A stretch of 64,000 nucleotides of DNA from assembly GCA_027475525.1 (NCBI GenBank), contig JAMWFC010000085.1, positions 558,001-622,000 on the forward strand, given 5' to 3'. The notes under the pieces are model-generated. The model was not told the origin of the DNA. It did not search any database and saw only the letters and a list, made by a program, of their open reading frames with translations. Shown here one piece after another: positions 1-12,331 of the stretch; the stretch's first letter is position 1, and each line of letters opens with the position of its first letter. Made by a program: the position numbers and the translations under genes. The stretch is from Macrolepiota albuminosa (taxonomy: Eukaryota > Basidiomycota > Agaricomycetes > Agaricales > Agaricaceae).

Positions 1-783
1 GACCGTATTTGCGTCGATCATGGGTACATTCACGAGCAATATAATGCAGATTGGAGACTGCAATGCTCCAGCAACTTTCCAGAGGCTAATGACCTCTATC
101 TTCTGAGACGTAATAGGACGTTTCATGCACGTCTACTTAGATGACATATTCATCTACTCAGATACTATGGAGGAGCATGAGCAGCACCTCAGAGTCGTAT
201 TCGAACGACTGCGCAAGTACAAGTTGTACTTGAAGTGGAAAAAATGTGAGCTCTACGCTCAGAGTATAGACTGCCTAGGGCATGTCATAGACGAGCGGGG
301 TATCCACCCTGATCAGGACAAGCTCGATCGTATTTGGGAGTGGCGCACGCCCCGAAACTACAATGACATCCAACGATTCGTTGGCCTTGTCAACTACATA
401 TCGAGCTTCTTGCCCGATGTCACAGCCTATACTGGGCCACTTCTCATTTGCGACGCATCCAAGACAGGCGTCGGAGCCATGTACGGCCAGGGAAGCAGCT
501 GGCAGACGTGCCGCCCAGCAGGGTTCATGTCGAAGAAGTTCACGACGGCCCAGCAAAACTATGCGGTGCACGAGCTGGAGACTCTTGCCATACTCGAGGC
601 CCTCCTCAAGTGGGAGGATAAGCTGATGGGATACCCCATCCACATCATAACGGACCACAAGGCCCTTGAGTTCTTTAAAACTCAGGTGAACTTGTCGCCG
701 CGTCAGCGATGGTGGATAGACTACATGTTGAGATACCAGTTTGACATCACCTATGTTAAAGGTGAACTCAACAAAGTGGCAGA

Positions 784-936
784 CTGCTTGTCGCGCTACT
801 TTGAGAGTGATGTAGTTGGGGAGGCTCACAAGCCTCATGAGTATGTGCAGGCAGACTGCCCTGCTTGTCGCGCTACTTTGAGAGTGATGTAGTTGGGGAG
901 GCTCACAAGCCTCATGAGTATGTGCAGGCAGACTGC
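784..936. repeat. Perfect 77-bp-period duplication in Gy-A RNase H/integrase linker
   Basis: The stretch from 784 reappears at 861 with no mismatch over about 76 bp. It introduces a frameshift, and removing one copy rejoins RNase H and integrase. Probable assembly artefact. Confidence 0.9.
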
Positions 937-1886
937 TGCATAGACCCTGATGGAGAGGATTTACCTCTCCACCGATACCAGGAGCTCAGGGAGCATGTCC
1001 TGGAAGTACGCGCTATGCATGACGATGAACGGAGGCGAAGCACTCGCCTCAGAGAGCAGCGTGAAGAGCGGGACGTAGCCGCCCAGTTGCTCAAGGAGCA
1101 TGAAGCCATGGACCCAGCATCCACTAGGGAGCATGAGCGCCACGATGTACCCGTTACGCTGGCGGAGATGCTCGAAGGCGAATTGCCTTCATCCCAGCCT
1201 CCTAGCCTGGTCAATGACGACTTCCGGCAGGAGGTGGTGCAGGACTATGGCGATGATTCTCTCTTTGCCAAGATAATCGCCAATCCTGATGACCATCCTC
1301 GGTTCAGGCATGAGCCTGGTGGACTCATCACGACGGAGAACCGTCAAGGGGTGGCAGTGGTATGCCTCCCCCGTACGCGAACCATTGTTACGCGGGTCTT
1401 GGACCAGGCCCATGCCCTGGTGGGGCACTTTGGTGCCGCCCGGATGTTGGGCTACATCCGGAGATGGTATTGGTGGCCACGTATGGCCCAAGAAGTGACT
1501 AAGTTTTGCGCGTCATGCGCAGCGTGTCAGAGGGCAAAGTTGCCCCCTGGATCCCCTCCCAGGAAGCTACACCAGCTACCCGTGCCGGTGAAACCTTGGG
1601 ATTCGATCGGAATGGACTTTGTAGGTCCCTTTCCCAAGTCCAGAGGGTTCGATTACCTCTGGGTGGTCATATGTCGCATGACAAGCATGGTGCACCTCAT
1701 ACCGGTGCGAACTACGCTGACGGCTAAGGAGCTGTCGTGGATCTACCTGAGGGAGATCGTTAGGCTGCATGGGCTGCCTAGCACCATTGTGAGTGACCGT
1801 GACTCAAAGTTCACGTCTCAATGGTGGAGAGAACTCCACAAACTGCTAGGAGCGCGACTCCTCATGTCGACGTCCTTCCATCCTCA

Positions 1887-2040
1887 AACGGATGGGCAGA
1901 CAGAGCGGGCTAACCGCAGTATAGGTCAGATTTTGAGGGCAGTTGTTCGCCCGGACCAATGGGAACGGATGGGCAGACAGAGCGGGCTAACCGCAGTATA
2001 GGTCAGATTTTGAGGGCAGTTGTTCGCCCGGACCAATGGG
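1887..2040. repeat. Perfect 77-bp tandem duplication in Gy-A integrase
   Basis: Copies 1887-1963 and 1964-2040 are identical and lie across the integrase QTERAN region. Collapsing them restores the frame into the integrase C-terminus. Probable assembly artefact. Confidence 0.92.
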
Positions 2041-2882
2041 ACTGGGTGGACTGGTGTCCACTCACTGAGTTTGCAATTAACACGAGTATCTCAGATACCA
2101 CAGGGTATGCGCCCTTTGAACTCAACGGAGGGTACTTGCCCTCCATGCTGCACGAAGTTCATGCTGATACAGTGGCTCACCGCGGAGTTGTCGAGTTTGC
2201 CAGGCAGGCCCTGGAGAACATTGTGGCGGCGCATAACGCCATCATAGAGGCGCGAGTCTTCCAGGCAAAAAACGCCAATCACCGTAGGTGAGCAGACCCG
2301 CCAATAGCTGTAGGAGCGTTGGTATACCTATCAACGCGTAATCTGAGGCTCTCAAAGGGACGGGCGAGTAAACTCTGCCCAAAATGGGTAGGCCCATACC
2401 GCATCCTAGACGCAGAGCCAAGTACCTCCAACTACGTGCTGGAGTTGCCTCTGGCATTACAGGAACGACGCATCATTCCTAAGTTTCATGTGTCGCTGTT
2501 GCGACCGTACAGCGCGTCTGACGATGCGCTGTTCCCTAACAGGGCAACCCCGGGCCCCTATGATTTTGGGGCTCGAGACGATGACAAATGGTTCGTCGAG
2601 TGCATAATTGGGCACCGGTGGACTGAGCGTAACACGCTCGAGTTTGAAGTACGATGGTCCCTGGGGGACACAACATGGGAGCCACACTCCCATTGCTCCA
2701 AGTTAGCGGCACTTGACCGTTATTTGGAGTTGAAGGGCGTTAAGCGCCCACATCAATTAAGTAAGCGTGCCGGCGCTTAATTTGATTGGCAGTGCTGATC
2801 GTGGCTTGGCTGAGTTGGTCAGCAGCTGTGGCTGAAACACGTCTTAAAAGGCGAAATTTCTTTTTTGCTTTTTTCCCCAACC

Positions 2883-5800
2883 ATGGACAACATGCCCGTG
2901 GACTTGAGTGAACAGCAGCAGCAGTTTGAGAGTACGCCGTCGGTCTTACCATCGGCTAAAGGGGGGGGGCAGATGGCTCCCCCGCTGACCCAAAATGCGC
3001 CCCAGTGGGGACAATCGCAACCAGCTGTGGGCTTCCCACAGCAGCAGCAACCACCAGCGGCGGGCTACCTGCTGCAGCAGCCGGTGATCAGTGGCTATCC
3101 GCCACTTCAAACCATGCAGGGCAACTTCATGCCCCAGAACGCACCTGTGGGCGGCTATCAGCCCCAACAACCAGTACCGGGCGCTTATGCGCCACATCAC
3201 ACCGAGGGCCAATCCCAGCAACAGGCCTATGGGGGGCTAGTCAGCCCCCAAGCAGCGTCGGCATGGAGGCAGCTTGCCCCCGTACCAGCAACAGGGCAAC
3301 TGGGGACACATCCTTTTCCCCAGTTTATGGCCCCGGCGCACTACCCTGGGATGGGTGGTGTGCCCGTAATGATGCCGTACCCCCCGGCTTGGATGGGGGC
3401 TTGGGGCGCAATGCCCCAGTACAGCGACTCGCATGAGTCGCAAGCCAAGGGAGGCCGGTCGATTTCCCTGTCGACCACAGCACCAATTGACAATCTAGAG
3501 GGACGCAAAGCATCCCTCATGCAGGCCACCGCGGCCATTGAGAGTACAGAAACTCTCAATACAGAACGGAGCATCAGTTCATCGGCTGATGCGCCGATGG
3601 AGAGCTTGGCCAAGCTCTCCTTGCTACAGCGGCTGGAAATGCCGCACCAATCCGAGCCCAGCTCAGAAGAAGAGTCGCATCCTCGACGCGACAAAGGAAA
3701 AGCACGGGCTGTCGAGCCCACTCACAGCCAGGACTTAGTCCTGGCTACCCTTCTCCAACGTCTGGAAGATAATGGGTACGATGTACCCGCAGAGTCATCA
3801 TTCCTCCGCGATGCGGAGGCAGTTGTCCTCATCTGCCGGATGATGGATGACATGGATCATATGCGCGCTCAGCGCAAAACTGATCTCCTTGCCCTTTCGG
3901 CCGCTTGTAAGCGGCAGACTACACCCCCGAGTCAGGACACTGACTCCAGCAAAAGGGCGCGTCGGCAAGAAGTGGAGGACGCGCCCTCCCGCTCGATTAA
4001 GTTGAGCGTTGCTGCCCCCGGCCAGGAGGCCGGCCTAGGACGGGACATCCTTCCCTATGAAGATGTCCCTGCTCCAGCCGCCCCCCGGCTTATCCAGCAC
4101 CTCGCAAGCAGCGCGTCTGAGGTTGCGTCTTTGCGACCAGTATCCGTGGTTTCCACCACGTACTCTGGGGAGCAGAGTTCCAGGGGCGTGAGCACACGCC
4201 CCACCAAGGCTAAGGCCTCACTACCCCAAAAGGATTGTCGGGGTAAGCAACCGGAAGGGCACGCCTACGTCAACGTGCACTTCTCCGAGGATGCCCCGAA
4301 AGGGGCCCCAGGGGCTAACATCCCCTTTTTACCCACTATACTGGTAGAGGGCCTACCAGCCCGCCTCCCACGGTGTATGTGGGCAATGGACCCACGGTCT
4401 GAGAAGTCAGAGCTGGAGAGGCTGCCATCCCCGCCCTCCAACGATGATTGGTATGAGGAGCCTAAAGAGGCTCGTATGGAATCCCCTGTGCCGCACAAGA
4501 CAGCGGCACAACGTATGGCGCGCGAACGGCGCAACAGCAATCGACGGGCCAAGATGGAACATCGGGCGCAGAATAGCGCCAAGCGAGGAGCTGCCCTCCT
4601 CGAGGACCAAACCGGGCACATCCCTGATGCACTCGGTGTTGTGATCTATCGAGATCACACTATTGAGCGCCAAAACTCATTCTTTGGCGTGGGGTTAGCT
4701 CCCCAATTCTATTGGTCGCCAATGACCAATACCATCTTCGTCGGGCAAGAAGCCCGCGCAGCCAGGTCCTTCGAGGACGATAAACAGGGCAACGCTGCGG
4801 CGACGCCCCACAACAGTAAGGTGTACCAAGTGGCACCTCACGGGTTTCCCCGCAGTCCTCGAGAAGTCCGAAGACTTCATGCACTGGTTAACAACCAGTT
4901 TACGCCACTTCGTCAGCGTCAGTTGGGCTACCTCTTACTCAACGAATTCAAGTGGGTGGCGCTCAACTGCCACCTTACGGCCCGAGACAGAGCTATGTCT
5001 CATCTACTCGACGAGGTCAAGTATAGGACCATTGCGGTACCCTTCACGAGTCCAGAGGAGCGGGAGAACGTCCCGTGAATGATTGTGCCATTGCGGCTCT
5101 ATCGCCGCAAAGAGGGAGGGAAAATTGCCTTCGTCGGCCTTACCCCTCCTGATCCAAAGCAACCATTTGCTTTGGACTACCTGGGCTCATACGCCCTCCT
5201 CTATGGACGTCCGGGAACGTCCAACATATGGACCGGTCTGGCCATGGACCGAGCCATGCGCATTCATTGGCGCAGCCTCTTTGGGTTTGCGCTTGTACGT
5301 GCCCTCAGCGCCAGCCGCCCCTCCAAGGCCACGGTATACAAGTACCTGGCCTACGTCTTCGCCAGGCCAGGCCTCTACAAAGAGGCCGTGGCTGAGTACA
5401 AGGCGGCCATGGGGCAAGTCTTTGAGCCTCTCCCCGCCGACGACCCTACCTTCGAGGTTCGGGCTGTGGACATCCCGGAAGCATCAGCTTCCGTGTTCAC
5501 CACTTTGGACGCGTTACGTGTCCTTCTTCACAATCAAATTCCAGTCAGCTGGGCTGACCACGCGTATACTTATGGGGTCACCTATTTGGCCCATCTATTC
5601 TTCAGCGACAGCCGGCTCTAGTCAGCTGGGCTGACCACGCGTATACTTATGGGGTCACCTATTTGGCCCATCTATTCTTCAGCGACAGCCGGCTCTACAA
5701 CGAGGCGGCTGCTATTGACGACGAGAGGCTACAACGCCTCGACCACTACGGTACACCCCAGTCCATCCCTCAGTGGGATGGGTGGCGCAAGGCCACCATT

Positions 5801-6181
5801 GGCAATCGCCAACGCCTGATGCTCCAGCAGCAGGACAGTCGTCGTGCATACGACGACGCGCTCGCCAAGGGGATGTACCTCTTCATCGGGCAAGACATTC
5901 ATGCCCGCGAAATCTGGACGTGCCAGTACCCGTCCGACACCGGGGATCTGCCTGATCCCCAACCACCTGTCCCGGGGTCAACCATCGACCCCAATCTCAC
6001 ACTGTCCCCCCTCCGGGACTATGACGATTCCCTGCCAGTAGCAGGGCCTTTGGGCACTTCTTACGCACCTGCACCCGAGGATGAACTCCTCGACTACGAC
6101 ATGGACGACGCGACTGCCGATCCATTCCGGGAGCCTGGGGACTCTCCCATTGCCCCCGTCCCTGACTTACCGACGGCATGA
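2883..6181 (+). CDS. Third ORF of Gy-A, about 1,073 codons, between chromodomain and 3' LTR
   Basis: A long ORF begins 102 bp after the pol stop, at an ATG in a good context (aaccATGg) after a pyrimidine-rich tract. I do not recognise the family. Residues 1-190 are Pro/Gln/Gly/Met-rich low complexity, about 200-560 are polar and charged, a basic stretch rich in RR/RAK lies near 540-580, and about 590-1000 looks globular and helical (motifs FFGVGLAPQFYWSP, WTGLAMDRAM, YKYLAYVFARPGLYKEA, WADHAYTYGVTYLAHLFF). I see no signal peptide or membrane segment, so an Env role is not supported. A 77-bp duplication (5543) and a TGA at 5076-5078 break it; the sister copy has TGG there and reads through. 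The sister element keeps a colinear ORF at 58027-61163, so this ORF belongs to the family rather than to one chance insertion. Confidence 0.8.
5543..5696. repeat. Perfect 77-bp tandem duplication in the Gy-A third ORF
   Basis: Copies 5543-5619 and 5620-5696 are identical. The duplication creates a premature TAG at its junction; collapsing it makes the third ORF continuous to 6181. The sister element has a single copy. Confidence 0.92.
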
Positions 6182-6197
6182 CCGTTGTATTATCTCA

Positions 6198-6351
6198 AGA
6201 CCGTAGCTCGGTCTGATTGGGGGGTGTGTAGCGTAGTCCGCTATGTGGTGTTGGCCACATAGCTTTACTTACTGAGACCGTAGCTCGGTCTGATTGGGGG
6301 GTGTGTAGCGTAGTCCGCTATGTGGTGTTGGCCACATAGCTTTACTTACTG
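6198..6351. repeat. Perfect 77-bp tandem duplication at the Gy-A PPT/LTR junction
   Basis: The polypurine tract and the first 48 bp or so of the 3' LTR occur twice, at 6198 and 6275. The sister LTR has one copy. Confidence 0.9.
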
Positions 6352-6539
6352 TAGTAGATATTATATTATATTTATTATAATAAATATAATATATTAATTA
6401 CTTTACTATATATACGTACATATGTGCTGCTTATTAAGCAGCTTACTTTTGTGTATACTACATTGCCAATAGACCGGTCTGGTCTGATTCAGTGTTGTGT
6501 GTGCACATTAAGCTCTCTAACCTTCGTAACTTCGTTACA
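6227..6539 (+). repeat. 3' LTR of Gy-A
   Basis: The LTR starts TGTAGCG just after a G-rich polypurine tract (TTGGGGGGTG) and ends CTTCGTTACA. It contains an AT-rich palindromic core near 6358-6405. A 77-bp duplication (6198/6275) inflates it; the real length is about 236 bp. It matches the LTRs at 50391 and 61209. The following CAGCG at 6540-6544 would be the right target-site duplication; the left one is outside the window. Confidence 0.88.
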
Positions 6540-6544
6540 CAGCG

Positions 6545-9500
6545 ACAATTTCTGATGTTGGTATCCAAGACGTTATGAAAGAACCAGTTTTAAGGTGTTG
6601 TCTGATGAAGTGGTAATGAATATCAATATTTTTCAAGCGTGTACCAGTGGAATCGGAGTTTGCAATGTCCAGTGCACTCTTATTGTCGCAGAAAAATTGG
6701 AAAAGGACATGGGATCGGAAGGTCCAAGGATGTCAAGAAATATCGGATGGCTAAAGCTTCCCGCATCGCATGAGCAATGGACATGTACTCAGCTTCTGTT
6801 GATGAGAGAGCAACCGTTCATTGTTCAATGGAAGACCAGGAAACGAGACTTGAATAAATGAAAAAAGCGTAACCTGATACACTCCGATGATTTCTGGGGT
6901 CAGAGGCCCAGTCGGCATTGACTGCACCAAAATCCATTGGGAAGATCATCTGTACCGGAGGATTGGACAGCGTTTTGGAGAAATTGTATATGATCGCAAA
7001 GTCCTTAGTGCCTGAGAGGTATCAAAGAACTCTTTTCGCCACTAGTAAATGTTTCTGAGTAGGGTTAGAATTATATTGACCCAAAGACATTGCCATGAAC
7101 ACCAGGTCTGGTTGAGTGCACAAGCTAAGGTATAGAATTGATCCGACGAGTCGTTGAAAGTGAATCTTGATATTGTCATCACTTATCTCAGGCAAGGCGT
7201 TCGGAGGTGGGTCGGGTAAGTCCTCAACTTCTCCTGCAATGGGTAACAATAAAGGGGTAGCATCAAGTAAACAATAGGTTGTTAGAAGATCAAGGACATA
7301 TCCCTTCTGTGAAATCCACAACTTCTTTTGGGAACGATCCTGATCAATACGTATGCCAAGATATAGATCCGTTGTACCAGAATCCTTGACTTCGAACCGT
7401 TGCCTCATGCAGTGTAATATCCAATCATAGAGTTTCTTCAAATTCATCGCATTCAGTCCATCATCAACATGGAGACATACAATGATAAAGAGGTCTTGAC
7501 CATCTTTTGGAGACGGAATAGAAGCATCAGGTGGTGTGGAAAATTGACCATAAAAGACTGCATGATCAATGCCACATCTGGTAAGGCCGTATGATTCGAG
7601 TTCTTCTCGGATCACCTCATACCATTCGTGCAAGGCTTGCTTAAGTCCATACAACACATGTAGGACTTGATTCACTTTTGATGATTCAGCATTTGGAAAC
7701 CTGGGAATCTGCTTACAATATATCTCCTGTGAGAGTGGAGCATTTAGGAACGCAGTCTTGACGTCAAACGTAAAAAGTTCTAGATCATACATAGCTGCAT
7801 AAGCCAGTGTAATTCTGATGCTGGTCATTTTGGCAACTGGTGCGTATGTTGTACCATAATCCTCAGGTCGTTGGCTGAAACCCTGGGCTACTAAGCAAGC
7901 CTTTTCCATTCCTCTGATTATCAATCCATCGGCATTGAGCTTATAAGCATAAACCCAACGGACTCCTATGGCCTTATGATCTGGAGGTAAATCAGCAGGT
8001 GCAAAAACCTTCTGTTAATGGAGACTGGCTATCTCTCTCTCCATCATGGCCTGCTAGACAGATGCATCCAGTCGGTTGATTGCTTCATGATAGCTATTCG
8101 GAGGTTTATTGAGGTTGAAAGATTTGTCGGTTTTCAATTTAGGTATATCAGATCTGAAAAGTGCATATGTTAAGTAATCATTGACGACTGTATTCTCGAG
8201 GTGAACCATCTTTCTTGAAGACATAGAGAATTGAACAAGATCCTGGAAAGCATTGAGATCTAGAATGGCTGAAAGACCTTGATGTGGCTTGAGATGTGCT
8301 TGTCGGTCCGCACGAAGTTTAATGAGACATTCATTTTTCTTGTGCATGTTTTCGAAAAATGCTTGACCTGCATCAGTCATTATAATATTCTGACGAGGGC
8401 AAGAGGTGGAAACTGTTTTGATTGGACTGGATGGATGTAAGGGAGGGGACGATTGTTCAGGTGGCCATGAATTCGATGTAACCAAGTGTGGATCAGGGGA
8501 GTCAATTTGAAAAACAGGGGATTGTGGTTGTGAAACCTGTGTTGTAGATGAAACACTCATGGGCTGCAATTTGCCTCTCACATTTTTGTTGAACACAACA
8601 TCGCAGGAGAAAAAGTATTGGCTATGCATATCTCAAACGCACCATCCAATTCGATTTTCCTCGTATCCGACAAAGACCGCTTCAAATCGCCTGGTATTCC
8701 CTTTTCGATGTGTCTCCTTTGGGAAAAAAATGAAACACTGACAACCCCATACCCAAAGATGGGAGAGATCAGGCTTGTGACCTTCAATGATCTTGTAAGG
8801 AGTTTTGAAATCAGACAGTGTCGGGGTAGGCAAACAATTTCGCAGGTATTGCGCCGTTAAGATAGCATCGCCTAGAAAGGAAATAGGTAGGCCAGCCTCA
8901 GCCATGAGAGTTTGTGCTGTATCCTCCAGGGTGCAAATATACCGTTCCGCCTTCCCATTCTGCTGATGGGCATATGCTGCCGTCGATTGCATGGTGATTC
9001 CTTTTTCATTTAAGCGGTTCTTCAATTGACTCTCAACAAACTCCTTCGCACCATCACAACGGACATTGAGAATTTTGTTACCAGATTTGAGTTCAAGATG
9101 AGCCTGAAAGTCTTTGAAGTGTTTATACGCATGATTCTTCTTTGATAATAATGCAGTGCTTCCATAATTTGAATAGTCATTGAGAATTGAGTGAAAATAA
9201 GATGAATGCCCATTCACAAACTGAGTCGGGAAAGGTCCACACAAATCCATGTGCACGAGCTCACAAACACTAGAAGCACAATGTTGAGAATTGTCATAGA
9301 GTCTAGCAGGTTGTTTTCCGATGATACACAGGATGCAGTAGTCATTGTGAAAAGATCCCTTGTAATCAACCCCAATTGTGCAGCCCTTAGTCAATGTAAT
9401 CCATGTAGTGTCCCTAGCAGGGTGGCCCAATCATCAATGCCAAAGGGTGGGAGTAATCGGAATCTTGGGAAAATTCAGAGATGAAAGAGTGATTGCAGGA

Positions 9501-11747
9501 AACGATGTAGTGCCGGAAATCCCAGGAAGGATAAAATCACAATGAATAAATGATAGACGATTCAAAACCGTTGCCTGTAAAGACTTCCTACAAAGTTGGG
9601 AGGATTCTGGAAAATATATGGTCATTGCCTCCTTTTCAAAGCACAGTTCCAGGTCGCATTCGGTCATAGAACCAACAGAAAGAAGATTAATGGGAACATT
9701 GGGAGCATGAAGACAATCAGACAGAATCAACACAACAGGTTTTCCATCAACAATCATACGAAAATGAACTTCTCCCTGGGCTAATGTGTTGAGTCTACCA
9801 CAGTTAGCAGTGCCAACCGGTACCGCCAAATCCTCATTGTAGGTCCAAAAACAGCGCTTATCACGAATGATATGGGTTGTACAACCTGAATCAAGTATAG
9901 AATTGAAACGAGAGGAAATTGAGGCCAACGCAACAGGATCAGTCAGGCTCACAAACACATGAAACGGTGGTGGAATTGACCCGTCAGATAGATCGTACAG
10001 ATGAAAGGCCATATCATTGTTGTCATCATCAAGTACAACAGGTAGAACATCAGACGTGTCAGTACCATCGGAAACAATGGGCACAGTGGATGAAGAGTCA
10101 TCAGGCAATGAGTCAGAAATAGCCACATGCGTGAGTGGCCAAGAAGATGAGTCCCGGGAGGTCTCAGACAAAGAAACGCGCTGAGAAGAGCCAGGATCAG
10201 AAATGCTGGGTTGTTGAGAGGAAATGGTATTTGAAGCGGGAGGATGAGAAGCCGAAGAAGCCAATGCCTTGTTGTGATGAGGAACAGATGACTGGAGGCG
10301 TTGACAGACATCAACATTGGTATCAAGAATGGTGTCAGCCAAGGAGAAAAAGTTGAAAGTGCCCTCAGGGTTGTTCGTCCATGAGTGACGAACCTCTTCA
10401 CATAAAAAGGTGAAGGCATGATGATCTGGAATACCATCCATAAATTTCTGGATTCTCTTATATGGTGTGAAGTCCCATGCAGTCTGAGATAACTGATTGA
10501 CGGCAATGCGCCAAGCCTGAACATAAGAAGGTATGGCATTGGAAGCACAATGGAGATTGAACACTGAGTTCTTGATCCGCTGGGCTGAGGCAGCATTGCT
10601 GACACTGAAACGTTTCCGAAGGAAATCAAGAAGATTGTGTGCAGTGCAAACAGGAAAATTGTGAGGGCCCCCTCGAGCCAGGGGAAGAGAGTTGAAAATC
10701 TCCGCTGACAACTTGCCTGAAATAATATATGAGCAAACGTTATCGTTCTTCCAGAAGATTTCATAGGCACAAGATGTATCCTGAGTAAGATGAGGGGGAG
10801 GAGCTGGAGTGACCACAGCCTTGCAGGTAGGGTTATAGGGGGATCCTGGAGATGGAATGGGACAAACATGGCCATTCAATCCCATATGATCAATCAGAGC
10901 CATCACAGGATTGATCCACAAACCCCAATGCAGAAGAATTAAAACGGAGAATGGTGGAAAGAGAAGGAAGCTTAGAGTCTAAAAGGGGCTCAGTGGGAGA
11001 AGAGGGAGAAAAATGTGGAGACGGAGTGACAGGAGGAGAAGCAGAGAAATGAAAAGAATGTGCAGAAGGAGGAAAAGGGGGGTAGTAATAAGGATACGGA
11101 TACCAAGGATAAGGCAATATAAAAGGAGGAGTAGAAGGGCCATCCACAGGAGGAGATTAAGAAGAAGGAACAGAGAGAAAAGCTGATGGAGGACAAGACA
11201 AAGGTACAGAATGTAATGGTACAGGTGAAGGTGGAGTAAAATGGGGAACATCCACAGGAGGTGGAGGATGAAATGTAGGACCCACATCCGAGTGAGTCTG
11301 AAGAGGTGTGGAAAGAGAAGGTGGAAAGTACAAAGCAGGAGCAGACAAAGGACGATGATGTTGTTGTTGATTCAAAAAAGGGTTCGAAACAAAATTGTAA
11401 AATTGGGGTCTATTAGGACAAACAGGTGTGGGAACATGCAGGTGATTTGGAAAATTGGGAGGAACAGTAGATGAGACTGGGGTAGGTGTACCAAAATCAG
11501 GAGGGACAAAAGAATTGGCAAGCAAAGAAGGTATATGCGGTCTATTGTAATATGTATGTTTAAAAGGACGTGAAGGGGGTTGAGAAAAAGCTGTAGCAGA
11601 AGACGATGACAAAAAATGTAGAGGCAAATCCTGGGAAAAAGACTCAGATTGGGGTGGAACACCCATTGAAGAAGGCCACTGCAACAGATCCCCCGGCGCA
11701 GGTACAGGATGACTTGATTGGGCATGCTGGGTGAAAGGATCAGACAT
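6545..11747 (-). pseudogene. Ty1/Copia Gag-Pol polyprotein, decayed
   Basis: Read on the minus strand from ATG 11747: a Pro/Ser/Phe-rich leader, Gag with WINPVMALIDHMG and the UBN2-like region near 10920-10330, protease DSGCTTHI near 9890, integrase (LGHPARDTTW, CILC, then DLCGPF, RCDGAKEF and NGKAER), a connector, RT with LHVDDGL near 7470, and RNase H to about 6545 (STEAEYMS). Apart from one frameshift near 10900, the parts lie in one frame broken by single stops. At least five of these are TGA where Arg is expected: two in a row in H(RR)LGH near 9432, near 8631, near 7022 in VL(R)YLSGT, and near 6829. The 3' end is cut by Gy-A at 6539. No intact gene remains. Confidence 0.93.
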
Positions 11748-11771
11748 GCTGGCAACCCAAGAAATAAACAC

Positions 11772-12131
11772 AAGGACAACTCGACAGACCAGAGTGACAA
11801 GGACCTAAATAACAACACAGAGAAATGCCAAAGGTATGACCTGGTGGCTTGTGGTAGGATCTTGGAGTACTAGCAACCCTAGAGAGGGAAGCCCATAACC
11901 TATTGAGCCAGACTCCAGAACCCACGATACGACTAGGAAACAGTCAAGAGAATCCTCAGTGTAATGCCATGATGACAGTAAACAACTATATATTTCATAC
12001 CTAGGAAACAGTTAAGAGACTATTCCCCATTAGAAACAAACTGATACAGAGTAAAAGGAATACTCACATCCTCAGTGTAATGCTGTGATGACAGTAAACA
12101 ACTGAGGATGATGTGTTGTTCAAGCATGCCT
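11772..12131 (-). repeat. Copia 5' leader / probable LTR region
   Basis: This non-coding stretch lies directly upstream (minus strand) of the Copia gag start. It has two near-identical 34-bp segments about 119 bp apart (about 11953 and 12072) and two copies of CTAGGAAACAGTYAAGAGA (about 11932 and 12001). Position suggests the 5' LTR and leader, but I cannot fix LTR ends or a primer-binding site. Confidence 0.4.
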
Positions 12132-12315
12132 CTAAGTTCTAATCATGTGACTATGTAGCATAACTGACCCAAATAGGATAGTATCCGTAACACCAACTCT
12201 CTTATGTAAGTGAGAGAAAGGTTCTTTAGCACTCATTTTGTAAATTTTTGGAGAATGAATTTCTATTGGATCTTTTGTGGCTTCAGATTTGGTGTGAGTG
12301 ATGGGTTGAATCAAA
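12132..12315. other. Spacer between Copia leader and LINE tail, no gene recognised
   Basis: A 60-codon minus-strand open frame crosses this stretch, but it has no recognisable motif and no partner. It is probably target sequence into which the LINE inserted. Confidence 0.3.
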
Positions 12316-12331
12316 TTTTTTTTTTTTTTTT
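12316..12331 (-). other. Poly(A) tail of the LINE
   Basis: Sixteen T on the plus strand are a 16-nt A-tract on the minus strand. It sits just 3' of the minus-strand LINE remnant and marks its insertion end. Confidence 0.65.

Larger units (their letters stand above)
2..2780 (+). pseudogene. Ty3/Gypsy Pol (RT end, RNase H, integrase, chromodomain), element Gy-A
   Basis: This is the 3' part of a chromovirus-type Pol polyprotein; its beginning lies outside the window. In order it shows the RT palm with YLDD at about 134-145, RNase H (DASKTGVGAM, ETLAIL, TDHKAL, ADCLSRY), the integrase zinc region (HALVGHF...CASCAAC at about 1410-1530), the integrase core (DFVGPF, SDRDSKF, QTERAN, so D, D and E are kept), and a C-terminal chromodomain (KWFVECIIGHRW...TTWEPHSH). 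Two 77-bp duplications (784 and 1887) shift the frame; with one copy removed the whole stretch is one frame. Remaining damage is an in-frame TGA at 104-106, TGA at 2289-2291 (the sister copy has CAA, so an ancestral CGA is likely), and loss of about 45 codons near 440 between RT and RNase H. Inference: recently active, now broken. Confidence 0.93.

Noticed and set aside
275..838. Long minus-strand open frame opposite the Gypsy RT/RNase H region
   Set aside because: It is an antisense shadow of pol; the plus frame has all the family motifs.
2883..6181. Third Gypsy ORF as a retroviral-type envelope
   Set aside because: No signal peptide, furin site, fusion peptide or membrane segment is visible.
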